DNA of 64,000 nucleotides from Candidatus Anaerobutyricum avicola (lineage in GTDB: Bacteria > Bacillota > Clostridia > Lachnospirales > Lachnospiraceae): positions 1 through 64,000 of the forward strand of contig DXGQ01000007.1 in NCBI GenBank assembly GCA_019113845.1, written 5' to 3'. Shown here piece after piece: positions 1 through 9,400 of the stretch. The position numbers and the translations under genes are program-made. The notes beneath the pieces are model-generated. The model did not search any database. It was not told where the DNA came from and saw only the letters and a list, made by a program, of their open reading frames with translations. How positions within the stretch are numbered: the first letter of the stretch is position 1; the number at the start of each line of letters is the position of its first letter.

Positions 1-29
1 ACTTGCCTGCATTTCCATCTGCGGTGTTG

Positions 30-80
30 TCATCAATCGGCGTAGCGCCCACTACGCCTCATTCTTCCGCCTTGCAGAAT
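30..80 (+). repeat. Dispersed structured repeat, copy 1
   Basis: About 50 bases that recur in the same orientation at 25005-25054 with roughly three quarters identity. Both copies contain a hairpin around a CGCCCA loop (GGCGTAG with CTACGCC here; GGCGCA with TGCGCC in the other copy) and end in CTTGCAGAAT. The stem differences are compensatory, which points to a conserved folded element rather than chance similarity. Function unknown. Confidence 0.6.
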
Positions 81-303
81 GGAAACGCATTCTTCGCCAT
101 TATGCTGAAAATGAACGGGTCAGTACACTAGCATCTTTCGGACGGGATGCGCACATGCGCGGGGCAGAACGTTTTAACAAAAGGGACTGCGCTCGTTGTG
201 AGTCGGATATGATTCTGTGTCTCGGAAAAGACAGTCACATGATCGCAGAGAGATTTTGAGGAAGGAGAGGGGGTATTGCAAATGTACAGGGGGTGAGGAC
301 AGG
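81..303. other. Non-coding stretch, nothing recognised
   Basis: No convincing gene was seen. It follows the repeat and leads into a TTG start for the prepilin peptidase, with a GGGGGTGAGG ribosome-binding site just upstream of 304. A longer reading frame open from 217 covers part of it, but those extra residues (basic and Cys-containing) look non-native. Confidence 0.4.
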
Positions 304-771
304 TTGCAGAGAGTTGTCTGTCTAGCGACGGTTTTTACATTTTTTGTGCTGCTTGCGGTGATCGGGTGGAAAGATTTTAAGACGATGCGGATTCCTGACC
401 GGATGAATCTGGCAGTGTTTCTGACCGGAGGCTGCGCGATATTCACTGTGCCGGGACCGGACATTGTGGAGAGGGTTTTCGGTATGTTTGCCGTCAGCGT
501 ACCGATGCTTCTGGTGGCGATGGTCACGTCCGGCGGATTCGGCGGCGGTGATATCAAGCTGGCGGCGGCCGGAGGATTGTTTCTCGGGCTGGAAGGAAAT
601 GTGCTGGCGGTATTGCTTGGTTTGGCGGCGGGCGGCGTCTGGGCAGCCGGAATGATACTCTTTAAAAAAGCGGGAAGGAGGGACGTCTTTCCGTTCGGTC
701 CGTTTCTGTGCGGCGGAATGATGGCATCATTTGTAATATTATGCACACAGGGCTCATATTATATACTGTAA
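304..771 (+). CDS. Type IV prepilin peptidase (A24 family)
   Basis: This is an integral membrane aspartyl protease of the kind that cleaves, and in some members methylates, type IV pilin-like leader sequences. Two catalytic-type aspartates are visible. One is in the WKDFKTMRIPD segment after the first membrane helix and the other is in the GGGDIKL motif (family signature GxGDxK). The protein is short (about 155 residues) and hydrophobic, with several membrane segments, matching the minimal A24 peptidases that lack the N-terminal methylase domain. I chose the TTG at 304 because a GGGGGTGAGG ribosome-binding site precedes it; an in-frame ATG at 217 would add an unlikely hydrophilic tail. No pilin genes are visible in the window, so the substrate is unknown. 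It is followed 45 bases later by a signal peptidase, suggesting a small secretion-related unit. Confidence 0.8.
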   Translation: MQRVVCLATVFTFFVLLAVIGWKDFKTMRIPDRMNLAVFLTGGCAIFTVPGPDIVERVFGMFAVSVPMLLVAMVTSGGFGGGDIKLAAAGGLFLGLEGNVLAVLLGLAAGGVWAAGMILFKKAGRRDVFPFGPFLCGGMMASFVILCTQGSYYIL

Positions 772-816
772 AGGTTCTGTATGACGGGAGAGGGCAGAGC
801 CTGCGAGTAGTTTCTT

Positions 817-1320
817 TTGCGATACGGCACGGTGTTGGGTCAGATGATTGCTATGAATCAGTTCTATGAAATCTGTCATAAAATGGTGAAAATTTTCACA
901 GGCCTTCTCTGGGGAATCCTTTTCGGCGTCTTTTTTGTGTCCGGGCTGGCTTTTCTGGCAGGGCGGCAGATCTATTATGAGACTTCGGACAGCATGAGCC
1001 CGGTGATCGAGAAGGGCAGTCTGCTGTTTGTGAAGGAAAAAGATACCTATGAGACGGGAGATATTGTGGCTTTTTATGCGCCGTATGGTGGACAGGTACT
1101 CTGTGTGACCCACCGGATTGTGGATAAAGCGAGGGAAGGAGGGTATATCACAAAGGGAGATGCCAATGACAGAGAGGACCGCCTGATTGTCCGGGGAGAA
1201 CAGATCTGCGGGCAGGTGACGGAGTACATTCCTCTGTTTGGGTACATTTGTTTTTTCGTACAGAAAAACAGTACTTTTTTGCTGCTGTTTTTCCTTTTTT
1301 CACTGCTGTGGAAAGACTGA
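817..1320 (+). CDS. Signal peptidase I, SipW/ER type (S26B)
   Basis: Membrane-bound serine protease that removes signal peptides from exported proteins. After an N-terminal membrane helix (residues about 30-50) comes SDSMSP, which carries the catalytic Ser. Further on is VTHRIV, with His at the position where typical bacterial enzymes have the Lys base. That Ser/His arrangement marks the SipW/archaeal/ER subgroup. KGDAND matches the conserved GDxxxxxD box. A second hydrophobic segment lies at the C-terminus (residues about 145-165). SipW-type enzymes often process dedicated substrates such as biofilm fibre or spore-associated proteins; none is encoded here. The start is uncertain: TTG at 817 gives the longest form, while the ATG codons at 844 and 853 are equally plausible and no strong ribosome-binding site decides it. 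Confidence 0.8.
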   Translation: MRYGTVLGQMIAMNQFYEICHKMVKIFTGLLWGILFGVFFVSGLAFLAGRQIYYETSDSMSPVIEKGSLLFVKEKDTYETGDIVAFYAPYGGQVLCVTHRIVDKAREGGYITKGDANDREDRLIVRGEQICGQVTEYIPLFGYICFFVQKNSTFLLLFFLFSLLWKD

Positions 1321-1392
1321 TCTTCGGCGTCGGCAGGCAGGTGTCAAGGGCAACATTTGGCATTATTCCAGATTTTAGTGTACAATCTTGTA

Positions 1393-1404
1393 TTTGTATA
1401 CAAA
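1393..1404. promoter_or_regulatory. Palindrome upstream of nifJ promoter (candidate operator)
   Basis: TTTGTATACAAA is a perfect 12-base palindrome ending 15 bases before the predicted -35 box of nifJ. Its position suits a regulator site, but no regulator can be named. Confidence 0.35.
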
Positions 1405-1419
1405 CATCGGCGATTTTGC

Positions 1420-1448
1420 TTTACATCTTCTGAAAAAAATGATAATAT
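1420..1448 (+). promoter_or_regulatory. Predicted nifJ promoter
   Basis: TTTACA and TAATAT are separated by exactly 17 bases, about 50 bases before the nifJ start. A strong AAGGAGG ribosome-binding site follows at about 1482. Confidence 0.5.
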
Positions 1449-1496
1449 TATGTCGAATTATAAACCATATCTTTAACTTTTAAGGAGGAAATTTCA

Positions 1497-4400
1497 ATGC
1501 CTAGAGCAAAACAGTCCATGGATGGAAATACTGCTGCTGCTCACGTAGCTTACGCCTACACTGAAGTTGCAGCCATCTATCCTATCACACCATCCAGTCC
1601 TATGGCTGACTCCATCGACCAGTGGGCAGCAGCCGGACAGGAGAACATTTTTGGTCATCAGGTAATCGTAAATGAAATGCAGTCCGAGGCAGGTGCAGCT
1701 GGTGCTGTACACGGTTCTCTGGCAGCAGGTGCTCTTACCACCACATTTACAGCATCCCAGGGTCTTCTTCTGATGATTCCTAACATGTACAAGATTGCTG
1801 CAGAGCAGCTTCCATGTGTATTTGATGTTTCCGCTCGTACTGTTTCCACACAGTCCCTGAACATCTTCGGCGACCACAGCGATGTTTATGCCTGCCGTCA
1901 GACAGGTTTTGCTATGCTGGCTGAATCCAATCCACAGGAAGTTATGGACTTAAGCCCTGTTGCACATCTTGCAGCACTTGAGGGCAAAGTTCCGTTTATT
2001 AACTTCTTCGATGGTTTCCGTACTTCTCATGAGATCCAGAAGATCGAGAAATGGGATTATGCAGACCTGAAAGAAATGTGCAATATGGACGCAGTGAAAG
2101 CTTTCCGTGAGCATGCACTGAATCCGGAAAAACCTGCTATGCGCGGTTCCCACGAGAACGGCGACGTTTTCTTCCAGCATCGTGAAGCATGTAACTCCGT
2201 TTACGACGCTTTACCGGCTGTTGTAGAGAAATACATGGCAAAGATTAATGAAAAATTAGGTACAAACTACGACTTATTCAACTACTACGGCGCTCCGGAC
2301 GCAGACCGTGTCATCATCGCCATGGGTTCCATCTGTGACGTTGCAGAGGAAGTCATCGACTACCTGACAAAAGCCGGAGAAAAAGTTGGTTTAATTAAAG
2401 TTCGTTTATATCGTCCATGGGTATCTTCCTCCTTACTGAAGGTACTTCCTGAGACAGTTAAGAAGATCGCAGTTCTTGACCGTACCAAAGAGCCAGGTTC
2501 CTTAGGTGAGCCTCTGTACCTGGATGTTGCAACAACACTTCGTGAAGCCGGCAAGAACGATATCATCCTTACAGGCGGACGTTATGGATTAGGTTCCAAA
2601 GACACTCCTCCTTCATCCGTATTTGCTGTATACACAGAGCTTCAGAAAGACGATCCGAAGCCTCGTTTCACCATCGGTATCGTGGACGACGTTACCAACC
2701 TGTCCCTGCCGGAAGTTAAACCTGCTCCGATCACATCTGCTCCTGGTACAGTAGAATGTAAGTTCTGGGGTCTGGGCGGAGACGGTACCGTTGGTGCCAA
2801 CAAGAACTCCACCAAGATCATCGGTGACCACACCGACAAATACATCCAGGCTTACTTCCAGTATGACTCCAAGAAGACAGGTGGTATCACAATTTCTCAC
2901 CTTCGTTTTGGTGACAACCCGATCAGAAGCCCGTACTACATCAACCAGGCTGACTTCGTTGCCTGCCACAACCCATCTTATGTCGTAAAAGGCTACAAGA
3001 TGGTTCAGGATGTAAAACCAGGCGGAATCTTCATGATCAACTGTCAGTGGACAGACGAAGAGTTAGACAAACATATGCCTGCAGAGTCCAAGAAATACAT
3101 TGCAGACAACAACATTCAGTTATATACCATCAACGCTATCGACAAGGCAATCGAGATCGGTATGGGCAAACGTACCAACACGATCCTTCAGTCCGCTTTC
3201 TTCAAACTGGCTAACCTCATGCCAATCGACGAAGCAGTTGATTACATGAAAGCTGCCGCTAAGAAGTCTTACAGCAAGAAGGGTGACGCTGTCGTTGAGA
3301 TGAACTACAAAGCGATCGACGCTGGTGTAGACGCTCTTCACAAAGTAGAGATTCCGGCTTCCTGGTCTAATCCGGAAGCAGACGCTCCTGCTCCAAAACT
3401 GGAAGGACGTCCGGGAACAGTGAAGATGGTAGAAGAGCTCATGAACCCTATCGGACTTATGGATGGCGACAACCTGCCTGTATCCGCATTTAAGGATATC
3501 GCAGACGGCCAGTTCGAGCTGGGAGCTTCCGCATACGAGAAACGTGGTACAGCCGTAACAGTTCCTGAATGGGATGCTGAGAAATGTATCCAGTGTAACC
3601 AGTGTGCATTTGTATGTTCCCACGCTACGATCCGTCCGTTCCTGGTAAGCGAGGACGAGATCAAGGCTGCACCGGATAACATGAAGGTTGCAGACACCAA
3701 ACCAAAAGCAAGCGAATACAAGTTCACCATGAGCGTATCTCCATTAGACTGTATGGGATGCGGCGAGTGTATCACTGTCTGCCCGACAGACGCCATCAAG
3801 ATGGTTCCTCAGGAATCTCAGGCAGACCAGCAGCCGGTATTCGATTACCTGGTAGCAAGCGTTGGCAAGAAACCGGGCGCACCTGCAGACACAACAGTCA
3901 AAGGTTCCCAGTTCAATCAGCCGCTGCTTGAGTTCTCCGGCTCCTGTGCAGGATGTGCAGAGACATCCTACGCTCGTCTGATCACTCAGTTATTCGGTGA
4001 GCAGATGTACATCAGTAACGCAACAGGATGTTCCTCCATCTGGGGTGGACCTGCTGCAACTTGTCCATATACTGTAAATAAAGATTCTCAGCAGGGACCT
4101 GCCTGGGCTAACTCCTTATTCGAGGATAACGCAGAGCACGGTTTCGGTATGTACCTTGGACAGAAGACTTTACGTGAACAGGCTATTGCTAAATTACAGA
4201 AGATGGCTGCTTCCGATAAAGCAACTGACGAGTTCAAAGCTGCATTTAACAAGTTCATGGAGACAAAAGAGAACACCAGAGAGAACATGGCTGATACAAA
4301 AGTCCTGATCGCAGAGCTGGAGAAAGCTGCTGCTGCCGGATGTCCGGATGCTGCAGAAGTTCTTGAGAAGAAACAGTATCTCTCCAAGAAATCCATCTGG

Positions 4401-5045
4401 ATCTTCGGTGGTGACGGATGGGCATACGATATCGGTTTCGGCGGACTTGACCATGTACTTGCTTCCGGCGAGAACGTAAACGTAATGGTATTCGATACAG
4501 AGATGTACTCCAACACAGGTGGACAGGCTTCCAAGGCTTCCAACATCGGTGAAGTTTGTCAGTTCGCTGCTGCTGGTAAAGAAGTAAGCAAGAAGAGCCT
4601 TGCTGAGATCGCTATGAGCTATGGCTACGTATACGTAGCACAGATCGCTCTGGGCGCTAACCCGAACCAGGCTGTAAAATGTCTCGTAGAGGCAGAAGCT
4701 TACGACGGACCATCCCTGATCATCGGTTACGCTCCTTGTGAACTTCACGGAATCGCTAAGGGCGGAATGAACCACTGCCAGGATGAGATGAAGAAAGCCG
4801 TTAAGGCTGGTTACTGGAACCTCTTCTCCTTCGACCCGGCTAAGAAAGCAGAAGGAAAGAATCCATTCACTCTGACATCCAAAGAGGGTGACGGATCTTA
4901 TCAGGACTTCCTGAACAACGAGGCTCGTTACACCCGTCTGGTAAAACCATTCCCGGAAAGAGCAGAGAGACTCTTCAAAGAATCCGAGGAAGCTGCAAAG
5001 GCTCGTTACGAGAAACTGAAGAGAATGGTAGAGCTTTACAAATAA
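1497..5045 (+). CDS. nifJ: Pyruvate:ferredoxin (flavodoxin) oxidoreductase
   Basis: Oxidatively decarboxylates pyruvate with CoA to acetyl-CoA and CO2, passing electrons to ferredoxin or flavodoxin. It is the central pyruvate-consuming step of anaerobic fermentation. At 1182 residues it has the full single-chain length. The N-terminal domain contains YPITPSSPMAD. Two ferredoxin-like 4Fe-4S motifs are seen near residues 695-760 (CIQCNQCAFVC and CMGCGECITVC). The C-terminal thiamine-diphosphate part has GCAETSYARL and GGDGWAYDIGFGGLDHV. Codon use is strikingly biased (GTT, CGT, TCC, AAG, GAC), unlike most neighbours, as expected for one of the most highly expressed proteins in the cell. It is monocistronic, with its own promoter and a series of three terminator-like hairpins downstream. 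Confidence 0.98.
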   Translation: MPRAKQSMDGNTAAAHVAYAYTEVAAIYPITPSSPMADSIDQWAAAGQENIFGHQVIVNEMQSEAGAAGAVHGSLAAGALTTTFTASQGLLLMIPNMYKIAAEQLPCVFDVSARTVSTQSLNIFGDHSDVYACRQTGFAMLAESNPQEVMDLSPVAHLAALEGKVPFINFFDGFRTSHEIQKIEKWDYADLKEMCNMDAVKAFREHALNPEKPAMRGSHENGDVFFQHREACNSVYDALPAVVEKYMAKINEKLGTNYDLFNYYGAPDADRVIIAMGSICDVAEEVIDYLTKAGEKVGLIKVRLYRPWVSSSLLKVLPETVKKIAVLDRTKEPGSLGEPLYLDVATTLREAGKNDIILTGGRYGLGSKDTPPSSVFAVYTELQKDDPKPRFTIGIVDDVTNLSLPEVKPAPITSAPGTVECKFWGLGGDGTVGANKNSTKIIGDHTDKYIQAYFQYDSKKTGGITISHLRFGDNPIRSPYYINQADFVACHNPSYVVKGYKMVQDVKPGGIFMINCQWTDEELDKHMPAESKKYIADNNIQLYTINAIDKAIEIGMGKRTNTILQSAFFKLANLMPIDEAVDYMKAAAKKSYSKKGDAVVEMNYKAIDAGVDALHKVEIPASWSNPEADAPAPKLEGRPGTVKMVEELMNPIGLMDGDNLPVSAFKDIADGQFELGASAYEKRGTAVTVPEWDAEKCIQCNQCAFVCSHATIRPFLVSEDEIKAAPDNMKVADTKPKASEYKFTMSVSPLDCMGCGECITVCPTDAIKMVPQESQADQQPVFDYLVASVGKKPGAPADTTVKGSQFNQPLLEFSGSCAGCAETSYARLITQLFGEQMYISNATGCSSIWGGPAATCPYTVNKDSQQGPAWANSLFEDNAEHGFGMYLGQKTLREQAIAKLQKMAASDKATDEFKAAFNKFMETKENTRENMADTKVLIAELEKAAAAGCPDAAEVLEKKQYLSKKSIWIFGGDGWAYDIGFGGLDHVLASGENVNVMVFDTEMYSNTGGQASKASNIGEVCQFAAAGKEVSKKSLAEIAMSYGYVYVAQIALGANPNQAVKCLVEAEAYDGPSLIIGYAPCELHGIAKGGMNHCQDEMKKAVKAGYWNLFSFDPAKKAEGKNPFTLTSKEGDGSYQDFLNNEARYTRLVKPFPERAERLFKESEEAAKARYEKLKRMVELYK

Positions 5046-5046
5046 A

Positions 5047-5080
5047 AATGTCACAGGATGCCCGGCATCCCGGGACATTT
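5047..5080 (+). terminator. Nested hairpin just after nifJ
   Basis: AAATGTC pairs with GACATTT, enclosing GGATGC paired with GCATCC. No T-run follows, so it may protect the mRNA 3' end rather than terminate transcription. Confidence 0.5.
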
Positions 5081-5085
5081 CGGGG

Positions 5086-5113
5086 ACAGAGAGAGTTCGC
5101 TCTCTCTGTTTTC
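5086..5113 (+). terminator. Rho-independent terminator of nifJ
   Basis: ACAGAGAGAG, a TTCG tetraloop, then CTCTCTCTGT followed by TTTCCTT. This is a ten-base-pair stem with a classic stable loop. Confidence 0.8.
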
Positions 5114-5130
5114 CTTCATAGAAAATGTAC

Positions 5131-5168
5131 AAAAACTCCCATGGGGAATATTCCTGTGGGAGTTTTCT
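5131..5168 (+). terminator. Second terminator after nifJ
   Basis: AAAACTCCCA pairs with TGTGGGAGTTTT around a short loop, followed by a T-rich tail. It is a backup for the terminator 20 bases upstream and insulates the HAD hydrolase gene. Confidence 0.75.
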
Positions 5169-5300
5169 CTTGAGATAAGATTGGTGCAGTTCCATCAGCG
5201 GCAGGAAGTGATGACCTGCCGTTGGTATGAGCCGCGCGTCAATGGAAAAAATAGGAAAACAAGTGAGACAGAAAATAGATAGAAGGAACCGGAAGAATAA

Positions 5301-5999
5301 ATGTATATAATATTTGATGTGGACGAAACCCTGTACGACATGACACAGCCCTTCGAGCGGGCGTTTCAGGACATGTGGCAGGATAAATATGACATAGATA
5401 TATATGAACTCTACACCGTATCCCGTATTCATAGTGATCGGGTCTTTGATCAGGTCATGGCGGGAACTATGACTGTGGACGGCGCGGGTATCTACCGGAT
5501 GCAGCATGCCATGGCTGATTTTGGCTATGAGATTACGGAAGAAGAAGCGCTGGAATTCCAGCACGTATACCGCCGTCACCAGCAGCATATGGATATCTCC
5601 GAAACCATGCGCCAGATACTTGATCTGATACAGTCCCGCGGAATCTCCATGGCGATCTTAACCAACGGCGACACAGACCACCAGATGGAGAAAATCCACG
5701 GCATGCATCTGGAACGTTGGTTTTCCGACAATCGGATCTTTGTATCCGACGCAGTCGGCTACTTTAAGCCGGATGTGCGGACTTTCCAGGCAGTGGAAGA
5801 AGCGCTCCATCTGAACCCTGCCGAGACGTGGTATATCGGTGATTCTATCGAGAATGATATCGAGGGAGCCGGCAATGCGGGCTGGCATACCATCCTCCTC
5901 AATCGCCGTCATAACGATACGGCAGGCATTCAGCACAGACCGGATTATATTGTGGAGAGTGAGGAAGAGTTATTAGGAGTGCTAGAGCGGATGCTATAA
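5301..5999 (+). CDS. HAD-superfamily hydrolase
   Basis: Probable phosphatase of the haloacid dehalogenase superfamily. Motif I is FDVDETLYD at residues 4-12, with the nucleophile Asp and the general acid Asp two residues later. Motif II is the LTNGD region near residue 121. The Lys of motif III lies in GYFKPD. Motif IV is the GDSIENDIEGA region near residue 181, with metal-binding acidic residues. The cap insertion between motifs I and II is helical, as in HAD subclass I. Length (232 residues) is normal. The substrate cannot be read from the sequence; relatives act on nucleotide or sugar phosphates such as 5'-UMP or phosphoglycolate. It sits alone between the nifJ terminators and a long AT-rich gap. 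A GGAACCGGAAG stretch before the ATG may serve as a weak ribosome-binding site. Confidence 0.85.
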   Translation: MYIIFDVDETLYDMTQPFERAFQDMWQDKYDIDIYELYTVSRIHSDRVFDQVMAGTMTVDGAGIYRMQHAMADFGYEITEEEALEFQHVYRRHQQHMDISETMRQILDLIQSRGISMAILTNGDTDHQMEKIHGMHLERWFSDNRIFVSDAVGYFKPDVRTFQAVEEALHLNPAETWYIGDSIENDIEGAGNAGWHTILLNRRHNDTAGIQHRPDYIVESEEELLGVLERML

Positions 6000-6483
6000 A
6001 AGATTGTCAATTGACTCGGAATCAGGGGTATATCATGAAGGAATAACTATAGATTCATTCGTTTTAAATTGTGTGAATTGTATAAAGAGCAGGAAATAAA
6101 ATGGTGTAAATGCTTTTTAAAGGACAAAATCTGTACTTTTTTGAGTGCAATCAGGGTAAATGTTATTAGAATAAGCAAGTTAATAAGTAAAAATTAAAAG
6201 AAAAACTCTGAATTTACAGATAAAAAGTTTGAAAATAGATAATAGTCAAATAATCAGATAACAACACAAAATGTTTATATTTACAAACGGAAGGAAATAC
6301 GGTAAGATGATAACTGCAAGACAGATAAGGTATAATCTCATACCCGGAGTGGCCGGAAGACGCCGGAATGCAGGTTTCTCTTCAGGGAGATCTGGTGGCC
6401 ATAGTTTTTCCGGCGGAGGATGTTGCGGCGGCTCCGGACAGAAGAGATGATTTATAACTGTATATAAGAGAAAGGGTGAGAGC
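6000..6483. other. AT-rich leader region of gltB
   Basis: No confident gene. It is very AT-rich to about 6300. A candidate promoter, TTTACA-17-TAAGAT, lies at 6280-6308. A 47-codon reading frame at 6307-6450 ends in a Gly/Cys-rich tail (GGHSFSGGGCCGGSG), but its start overlaps that promoter's -10 box. It is recorded as a doubtful small ORF and not called as a gene. No known amino-acid riboswitch was recognised. Confidence 0.4.
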
Positions 6484-9400
6484 ATGTATCATCAGGAAAA
6501 GGTGCGGCAGGGCCTGTATGATTCTTCCTTTGAGCATGATAACTGCGGTATCGGAGCTGTGGTGAATATCAAAGGTGTGAAGAGTCACGCGACAGTGTCA
6601 AACGCATTGAAAATCGTTGAAAATCTTGAACATAGAGCCGGCAAAGACGCCGAGGGTAAGACAGGTGATGGAGTAGGAATCTTAGTACAGATTTCCCATA
6701 AGTTCTTCAAGAAGGCCTGCGATTCCCTCGGCATTTTTATTGGTCAGGAAAGAGATTATGGTATCGGTATGTTTTTTATGCCGCAGGATGAGCTGAAAAG
6801 AAACCGTGCCAAGAAGATGTTTGAGATCATCGTGGAGAAAGAGGGACTGAATTTCCTTGGCTGGAGAGAGGTTCCGGTGCAGCCGGAGATCCTCGGTAAA
6901 AAGGCGAGAGATTGTATGCCGTGCATCATGCAGGGCTTTGTGAAGAGACCTTTTGATGTGCCGAGAGGGTTGGATTTTGACCGCCGCCTCTATATCGTGC
7001 GGAGGGTTTTCGAGCAGTCCAATGATTTCTCCTATGTAGTATCCCTGAGCAGCCGGACGATCGTATATAAAGGTATGTTCCTGGTGGGGCAGCTCCGCAA
7101 CTTCTATGGAGACCTGCATGACCCGGATTATGAGTCGGCCATCGCGCTGGTACATTCCCGGTTCTCCACAAACACAGTGCCAAGCTGGGAGAAAGCGCAT
7201 CCGTACCGCTACATTGTCCATAACGGTGAGATTAACACCATCCGGGGGAATGCGGATAAGATGCTGGCCCGGGAGGAAAAGATGGAGTCCGATTATCTGC
7301 GGGATGAGATGATCAAGCTGACGCCGGTGGTGGATCCGAATGGATCTGATTCCGCGCGGCTGGACAACACGCTGGAATTTCTTGTGATGAGCGGGATGCC
7401 GCTGCCTCTGGCGGTGATGATCCTGATTCCGGAGCCATGGCAGAATGACGAGAGCATGAGCCGGGAGAAGAGAGATTTCTATCAGTACTATGCGACCATG
7501 ATGGAGCCATGGGATGGCCCGGCATCCATCCTGTTCTCCGACGGAGATATCATGGGGGCGGTGCTGGACAGAAACGGTCTGCGCCCTTCCCGGTACTATA
7601 TCACCGACGATGACCAGCTGATCCTTTCTTCCGAAGTCGGTGTGGTGGATATTGAAGTGACACACATCGTAAAGAAGGAGAGACTGCATCCGGGTAAGAT
7701 GCTTCTGGTGGATACTGTGAAGGGAGAGCTCATTGATGACGAAGTGCTGAAAGATTCGTATGTGAAGAAGCAGCCTTACGGAGAGTGGCTGTCGGATAAT
7801 CTGGTACAGCTTGCTGATTTAAAGATCCCGAATGTGGCAGTGGAAGAGTATGACTACGTGGAGAATAACCGTCTGATGAAAGCGTTCGGATACACCTATG
7901 AGGATGTGAAGACAGCGATTCTGCCGATGGCGTTAAACGGAAGCGAGGCCATTGGCGCCATGGGAACGGACTCCCCGCTGCCGGTGCTCTCAAAGATGCA
8001 TCAGCCGCTGTTCAATTACTTTAAGCAGCTGTTCGCGCAGGTAACGAATCCTCCGATCGACGCCCTCCGGGAAGAGATCGTCACCTCCACCGCCATCTAT
8101 ATCGGCGATGAGGGAAATATTCTGGAGGAAAAGGCGGAGAACTGCCGGGTATTAAAGGTAAACAATCCGATCCTTACGAACACGGACCTTCTGAAGATCC
8201 GTTACGCGAAGATTCACAATATCGTGACAAAAGATGTGCCGATCACATATTACAAAGGAACCAGCCTGGAAAAAGCGATCCAGCATCTGTGCATCGCGGT
8301 GGATCAGGCGCACAAAAATGGTGCGACCGTCGTCATCCTCACGGACAGAGGTGTGGATGAAAACCATGTGGCGATTCCGTCTCTGCTGGCAGTGTCCGCC
8401 GTGCACCAGCATCTGATCCAGACGAAGAAGAGTACGTCCGTGAAGATCATTCTGGAAAGCGGCGAGCCGAGAGAAGTACATCATTTCGCGACATTGCTCG
8501 GTTACGGCGCCTGCGCCATCAATCCGTACATGGCACAGTTCGGTATCAAGAAGCTGATTCAGGACGGGCTTTTGAAAAAAGATTATTACGCCGCTGTGGA
8601 TGACTACAACAATGCGGTTCTTCACGGTATCGTAAAGATCGCGTCAAAGATGGGTATTTCCACCCTGCAGTCCTACCAGGGTTCTCAGATTTTTGAGGCC
8701 ATCGGTATCAGCAAAGATGTGATTGATAAATACTTTACCAACACGGTAAGCCGGGTGGAAGGTATCACGCTGGATGATATCGCGGAGGATGTGGATTACC
8801 ATCACTCCAAAGCGTTTGATGTGCTCGGGCTGACGACCGATCTGTCTCTGGACAGCGAGGGAAGCCATCAGTACAGAAGTGGGAAAGAGGAACACCTGTA
8901 CAATCCTCTGACCATCCACACACTGCAGACGGCCACATGGACCGGAAACTACGACATGTTCAAACAGTATACCGCCATGATCGACAAAGAAAATGCGCCG
9001 GTCACACTCCGGGGACTTCTTGATTTTGATTATCCGGAAAAAGGAATCCCAATCGATGAAGTGGAGCCGGCAGAGTCCATCGTGCGCCGGTTTAAGACGG
9101 GAGCCATGAGTTACGGTTCCATTTCCAAGGAAGCCCATGAGACGCTGGCCATCGCCATGAACAAGATTCACGGCAAATCCAACACCGGTGAGGGTGGCGA
9201 AGACCTTGAGCGTCTGACTATCGGACCGGACGGTCTGAATAAATGTTCCGCCATCAAGCAGGTGGCGTCGGGACGATTTGGTGTTACCAGCCGCTATCTG
9301 GTGAGCGCGCAGGAGATTCAGATCAAGATGGCGCAGGGAGCAAAACCGGGAGAAGGTGGACATCTGCCGGGAGCAAAGGTGTATCCGTGGGTGGCCAAGA

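Noticed and set aside
174-746. Long minus-strand frame opposite the prepilin peptidase
   Set aside because: Pro/Ser/Thr-rich shadow of the plus-strand gene with no ribosome-binding site or motif.
4194-5588. 464-codon minus-strand frame over the nifJ 3' end and HAD gene
   Set aside because: It overlaps the strongly coding nifJ on the other strand and crosses three terminators. Its Phe/Leu/Ser-rich composition is an artefact of nifJ codon bias.
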